This document shows, in pieces, positions 5,388 through 5,546 of a stretch of DNA of 5,546 nt (position 1 is its first letter; every line of letters starts with the position of its first letter). Position numbers and translations under genes: made by a program. Under the pieces are notes generated by a model, which ran no database searches, was not told where the DNA came from, and saw only the letters and a list, made by a program, of their open reading frames with translations. Origin of the DNA: Oxalobacteraceae bacterium (GTDB lineage: Bacteria > Pseudomonadota > Gammaproteobacteria > Burkholderiales > Burkholderiaceae_D); contig JAIXQV010000242.1 of NCBI GenBank assembly GCA_027485535.1, forward strand, positions 1-5,546. Reading direction: 5' to 3'.

Positions 5388-5546
5388 ATGGACTTTCCAG
5401 CGGAATTTGACGTTATTGTCGTGGGCGGTGGCCATGCGGGCACCGAAGCGGCCTTGGTCGCTGCGCGCATGGGCCAGAAAACCCTGCTGTTGACTCAGAA
5501 CATCGAGACGCTGGGGCAAATGTCTTGTAATCCCTCGATTGGCGGC
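5388..5546 (+). CDS. mnmG: tRNA uridine-5-carboxymethylaminomethyl modification enzyme MnmG (GidA), 5' end only
   Basis: FAD protein that works with MnmE to add the carboxymethylaminomethyl or aminomethyl group at C5 of wobble uridine 34 in a subset of tRNAs, in the cytoplasm. Only the first 53 codons of about 630-640 are present; the window edge cuts the gene. The FAD-binding GGGHAG is at residues 13-18, followed by the diagnostic TLLLTQNIETLGQ and MSCNPSIGG (45-53), with Cys47 matching the conserved Cys47 of E. coli MnmG. That residue numbering agrees with E. coli when ATG 5388 is the start. An in-frame GTG at 5376 is an alternative but would lie only 2 nt from AGGGG (5369-5373), whereas the ATG has a rather long 14-nt spacing from it. 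Two parS sites lie just upstream, and rsmG-parA-parB may be expected downstream. Confidence 0.96.
   Translation, partial: MDFPAEFDVIVVGGGHAGTEAALVAARMGQKTLLLTQNIETLGQMSCNPSIGG

Noticed and set aside
5191..5493. 100-codon + strand open frame across the parS sites and the start of mnmG
   Set aside because: It runs through both parS palindromes and overlaps mnmG in another frame; its composition is not protein-like and mnmG explains the region.
1..5546. tRNA, rRNA, CRISPR array, insertion sequence or defence genes
   Set aside because: I saw no cloverleaf-like sequences, regularly spaced repeats, transposase motifs or terminal inverted repeats, and every well-supported gene has an ordinary explanation.

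Overview
The window reads as ordinary proteobacterial chromosome, most likely from a betaproteobacterium of the Burkholderiales. The main evidence is the right edge. It holds the first 53 codons of mnmG (gidA), whose N-terminus (MDFPAEFDVIVVGGG) resembles Alcaligenaceae/Burkholderiales MnmG as I remember them. Directly before it lie two perfect 16-bp parS-type palindromes. In many proteobacteria mnmG is followed by rsmG, parA and parB near the replication origin, so the window probably ends at the origin-proximal edge of that cluster. The taxonomic call is an inference from memory; a gammaproteobacterium is not excluded.

Layout, with every gene on the + strand: (1) 1-1190, a 12-TM major facilitator (DHA1-like drug/metabolite:H+ antiporter) whose true start lies upstream of the window; (2) 1298-2239, a LysR-type regulator, preceded by a candidate promoter overlapped by a dyad with the LysR-type T-N11-A pattern; (3) 2240-2651, a 412-bp non-coding gap, partly AT-rich, with a weak hairpin, two near-consensus DnaA-box-like 9-mers and a weak promoter candidate; (4) 2652-4286, a complete GMC-family FAD alcohol dehydrogenase (AlkJ/choline dehydrogenase-like) with a GTG start and a good ribosome binding site; (5) 4428-5207, a TauE/SafE (TSUP, YfcA-like) membrane permease; (6) 5208-5387, the parS pair and the mnmG promoter region; (7) 5388-5546, the 5' end of mnmG.

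The transporter, regulator and alcohol dehydrogenase could form a small uptake/efflux and oxidation module under the LysR protein. The gaps between them suggest separate transcription units rather than one tight operon, and the substrate cannot be read from the sequence. TSUP and mnmG look functionally unrelated to that module. I found no RNA genes, insertion sequences, CRISPR arrays or defence systems, and no evidence of a new multi-gene system. The most informative non-coding signal is the parS pair.
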